Below the pieces are notes generated by a model. It made no database searches. It saw only the letters and a program-made list of their open reading frames with translations, and was not told where the DNA came from. A program made the translations under genes and the position numbers. Positions 62,543 to 64,000 of a stretch of DNA of 64,000 nt are shown here, in pieces. This DNA comes from a bacterium (lineage in GTDB: Bacteria; Bacillota; Clostridia; Oscillospirales; Acutalibacteraceae), in assembly GCA_022774755.1 (NCBI GenBank), contig JALFLK010000010.1:1-64000 (forward strand). Direction: 5' to 3'. Each line of letters begins with the position of its first letter. The stretch's first letter is position 1.

Positions 62543-63408
62543 TGAGAACAGCAAGCAACTGGAAGGATTACGAGCTTATTGACGCCTGTAACGGCGAAAG
62601 GCTTGAGCGTTGGGGAGATATTATTTTAATAAGACCCGACCCTCAGATTATCTGGACAACAGATAAGAAAAATCCCCTGTGGAAAAATGCCCACGCAAGG
62701 TACAACAGAAGCAACAAGGGCGGAGGCGCATGGCAGGTTTATAAAAAACTTCCAAACCGCTGGAGTGTAAATTACGGCGATTTGGTTTTTAACATTAAGC
62801 CTATGGGCTTTAAGCATACGGGAGTGTTCCCCGAGCAGGCGGTAAACTGGGACTTTGTTAAAGAAAAAATTAAATCTGAAAAACGGGAGCTTAAAATTCT
62901 TAATCTTTTCGGATATACAGGGTGCGCTACCCTTTCGGCTATGAACGCAGGAGCGTTTGTGTGCCATGTTGACGCCTCTAAGGGTATGGTTCAGTGGGCT
63001 AAGGAAAACGCCGTGTCGAGCAATATTGCGGACAAGCCCGTCAGGTGGATTGTGGACGACTGTATAAAGTTTGTATCAAGAGAAATCCGCAGAGGCAATA
63101 AGTACGACGGAATAATTATGGATCCGCCTTCTTACGGACGGGGACCCGGCGGAGAAGTATGGAAGCTTGAGGAACAGCTTTATTCTCTTGTGGAATTATG
63201 CAGAAACGTACTTTCCGACGACCCTGTGTTTTTTATACTGAATTCATACACAACCGGGCTTTCCCCTGCCGTGATGGAGTATCTGCTGGGTGTGCTTTTG
63301 CAAAAGCCTTTCGGCGGAAAAGTATCGTCGAATGAAATCGGTTTGCCTGTTACGGAAACCGGATTTGTCCTGCCCTGCGGGTCAACGGCAATTTGGGAAA
63401 AGCAGTAA
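62542..63408 (+). CDS. Class I SAM-dependent methyltransferase (PF10672-like)
   Basis: The 288-residue protein resembles RlmI/RlmK-like rRNA cytosine methyltransferases that lack the PUA domain. SAM motif I is [20 protein letters not shown], the acidic residue after beta-2 is in [18 protein letters not shown], the DDC motif is [10 protein letters not shown], and the catalytic loop is [16 protein letters not shown]. It overlaps glmM by one base. Substrate (rRNA or other) is inferred from the DPPSYG motif and family. Confidence 0.87.
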   Translation: MRTASNWKDYELIDACNGERLERWGDIILIRPDPQIIWTTDKKNPLWKNAHARYNRSNKGGGAWQVYKKLPNRWSVNYGDLVFNIKPMGFKHTGVFPEQAVNWDFVKEKIKSEKRELKILNLFGYTGCATLSAMNAGAFVCHVDASKGMVQWAKENAVSSNIADKPVRWIVDDCIKFVSREIRRGNKYDGIIMDPPSYGRGPGGEVWKLEEQLYSLVELCRNVLSDDPVFFILNSYTTGLSPAVMEYLLGVLLQKPFGGKVSSNEIGLPVTETGFVLPCGSTAIWEKQ

Positions 63409-63430
63409 GACTTCGGTTTGGGAGATATTT

Positions 63431-64000
63431 ATGGAATTTATATCAGCTGAAAATGTTTCGTTTTATTACGATACCGATGATGAACAGCAAAATTCAGTGC
63501 GTCAATACGCCTTAAACGGCGTTGACCTTGAGATAAAAAAAGGCGAGTTTGTGGCGTTGCTCGGCCATAACGGATGCGGAAAATCCACTATGGCAAAACA
63601 GCTAAACGCCATGCTTACTCCCGTTGGCGGCGATATATTCGTGGATTCAGTCAACACAAAGGACGATAAAAAAACCTTTGATATACGCCGAAAGGTGGGG
63701 CTTGTTCTGCAAAATCCCGACAACCAGCTCGTGGCAAGCGTTGTTGAGGAGGATGTGGCTTTCGGTCCGGAAAATTTGGGCATAGAGCCAAAGGAAATCC
63801 GCCGAAGGGTTGACAAGGCGCTTAAAGATGTTGATATGTCCGAATACTCAAAGCACTCGCCCTCAAAATTAAGCGGAGGGCAAAAACAGCGAGTGGCAAT
63901 AGCCGGAATTATTGCTATGGAGCCCGACTGCATTGTTCTTGACGAGCCTACGGCTATGCTTGACCCCAAGGGCAGGCAGGAGGTGCTGGACGCCGTTATA
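63431..64000 (+). CDS. ecfA: ECF transporter ATPase EcfA, partial (3' end outside window)
   Basis: The frame from ATG 63431 (after GGAGAT) reads [39 protein letters not shown]. It carries Walker [17 protein letters not shown]-loop [28 protein letters not shown] (the QNPDNQ signature is typical of EcfA), the ABC signature [14 protein letters not shown] and Walker [14 protein letters not shown]. About 190 residues are visible before the edge. It is probably the first of ecfA1-ecfA2-ecfT, the shared module that FolT and RibU need. The ORF track missed it because no stop is in the window. Confidence 0.95.
   Translation, partial: MEFISAENVSFYYDTDDEQQNSVRQYALNGVDLEIKKGEFVALLGHNGCGKSTMAKQLNAMLTPVGGDIFVDSVNTKDDKKTFDIRRKVGLVLQNPDNQLVASVVEEDVAFGPENLGIEPKEIRRRVDKALKDVDMSEYSKHSPSKLSGGQKQRVAIAGIIAMEPDCIVLDEPTAMLDPKGRQEVLDAVI

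Noticed and set aside
63502-63969. 155-aa minus-strand ORF at the right edge
   Set aside because: Shadow of the partial ecfA gene, whose Walker A, Q-loop, signature and Walker B motifs are all on the plus strand.

Overview
The window is a moderately AT-rich chromosomal segment of an anaerobic Bacillota, most likely a gut Clostridia of the Oscillospirales/Ruminococcaceae type. This rests on a V/A-type ATPase operon, a CtsR-McsA-McsB-ClpC operon, DnaD/DnaI-type replication proteins, ECF vitamin transport with riboswitches, class I KARI, extracellular starch enzymes, strong AGGAGG-type ribosome binding sites and consensus sigma-A promoters. The species assignment is inference.

Layout. 1-8.8 kb (minus): a nine-subunit V/A-type ATPase operon, transcribed H-C-I-K-F-E-A-B-D, with D cut by the window edge and a long fold-back element between E and A. 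8.8-12.9 kb (minus): DUF711/PFL protein with its ACT-domain partner, galU, and a RING/zinc-ribbon membrane protein. 13.1-18.5 kb (plus): prfB (no frameshift site), apgM, an AlkD-like protein, rlmA and an iron-dependent alcohol dehydrogenase. 18.8-24.7 kb (plus): fructose PTS operon fruR-fruK-fruA followed by the general PTS genes ptsH-ptsI. 24.8-28.0 kb (minus): ilvB-ilvN-ilvC. 28.3-32.9 kb (plus): ctsR-mcsA-mcsB-clpC behind a CtsR-type operator that covers the -35 box. 33.3-38.4 kb (plus): a phosphoribosyltransferase-like gene, a zinc-ribbon membrane protein, a double-TPM protein and a lipoprotein alpha-amylase with a CBM26-like module. 38.4-39.2 kb: repeats and a TSCPD protein. 39.2-41.4 kb (plus): DnaD-domain protein and DnaI-like helicase loader. 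41.5-42.2 kb: tRNA-Gln, tRNA-Pro and a DUF4358 lipoprotein. 42.4-44.4 kb (minus): folT under a THF riboswitch and ribU under an FMN riboswitch. 44.4-51.3 kb (minus): cell-surface cluster (LicD, glycosyltransferase 2, membrane protein, PepV-like peptidase, YfhO). 51.4-53.4 kb (plus): YfbR nucleotidase and an LCP-family protein. 53.5-58.5 kb: cytoplasmic GH13 enzyme fused to DUF1653, pyrophosphatase, a small membrane protein, a decayed fragment of a phage-type polyprotein, DUF2804 protein and a lipoprotein. 58.7-64 kb (plus): ruvC-ruvA-ruvB, glmM, an rRNA-type methyltransferase and the start of ecfA.

How the parts fit. Most genes are housekeeping: ion-motive ATPase, branched-chain amino acids, fructose uptake, protein quality control, recombination and wall precursors. 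The vitamin genes form one logical unit: FolT and RibU are substrate-binding components that need a shared ECF module, and an ECF ATPase gene begins at the right edge. Two starch-active enzymes, one exported and one apparently cytoplasmic, suggest starch use.

The least explained signals are non-coding. They are a dispersed repeat family (two ~85 bp copies and a pair of 71 bp direct repeats sharing a core), the ~157 bp fold-back inside the ATPase operon, a symmetric divergent promoter between the GH13 and pyrophosphatase genes, and a terminator wedged between two tRNA genes. I found no convincing new defence or mobile system, and no CRISPR array.
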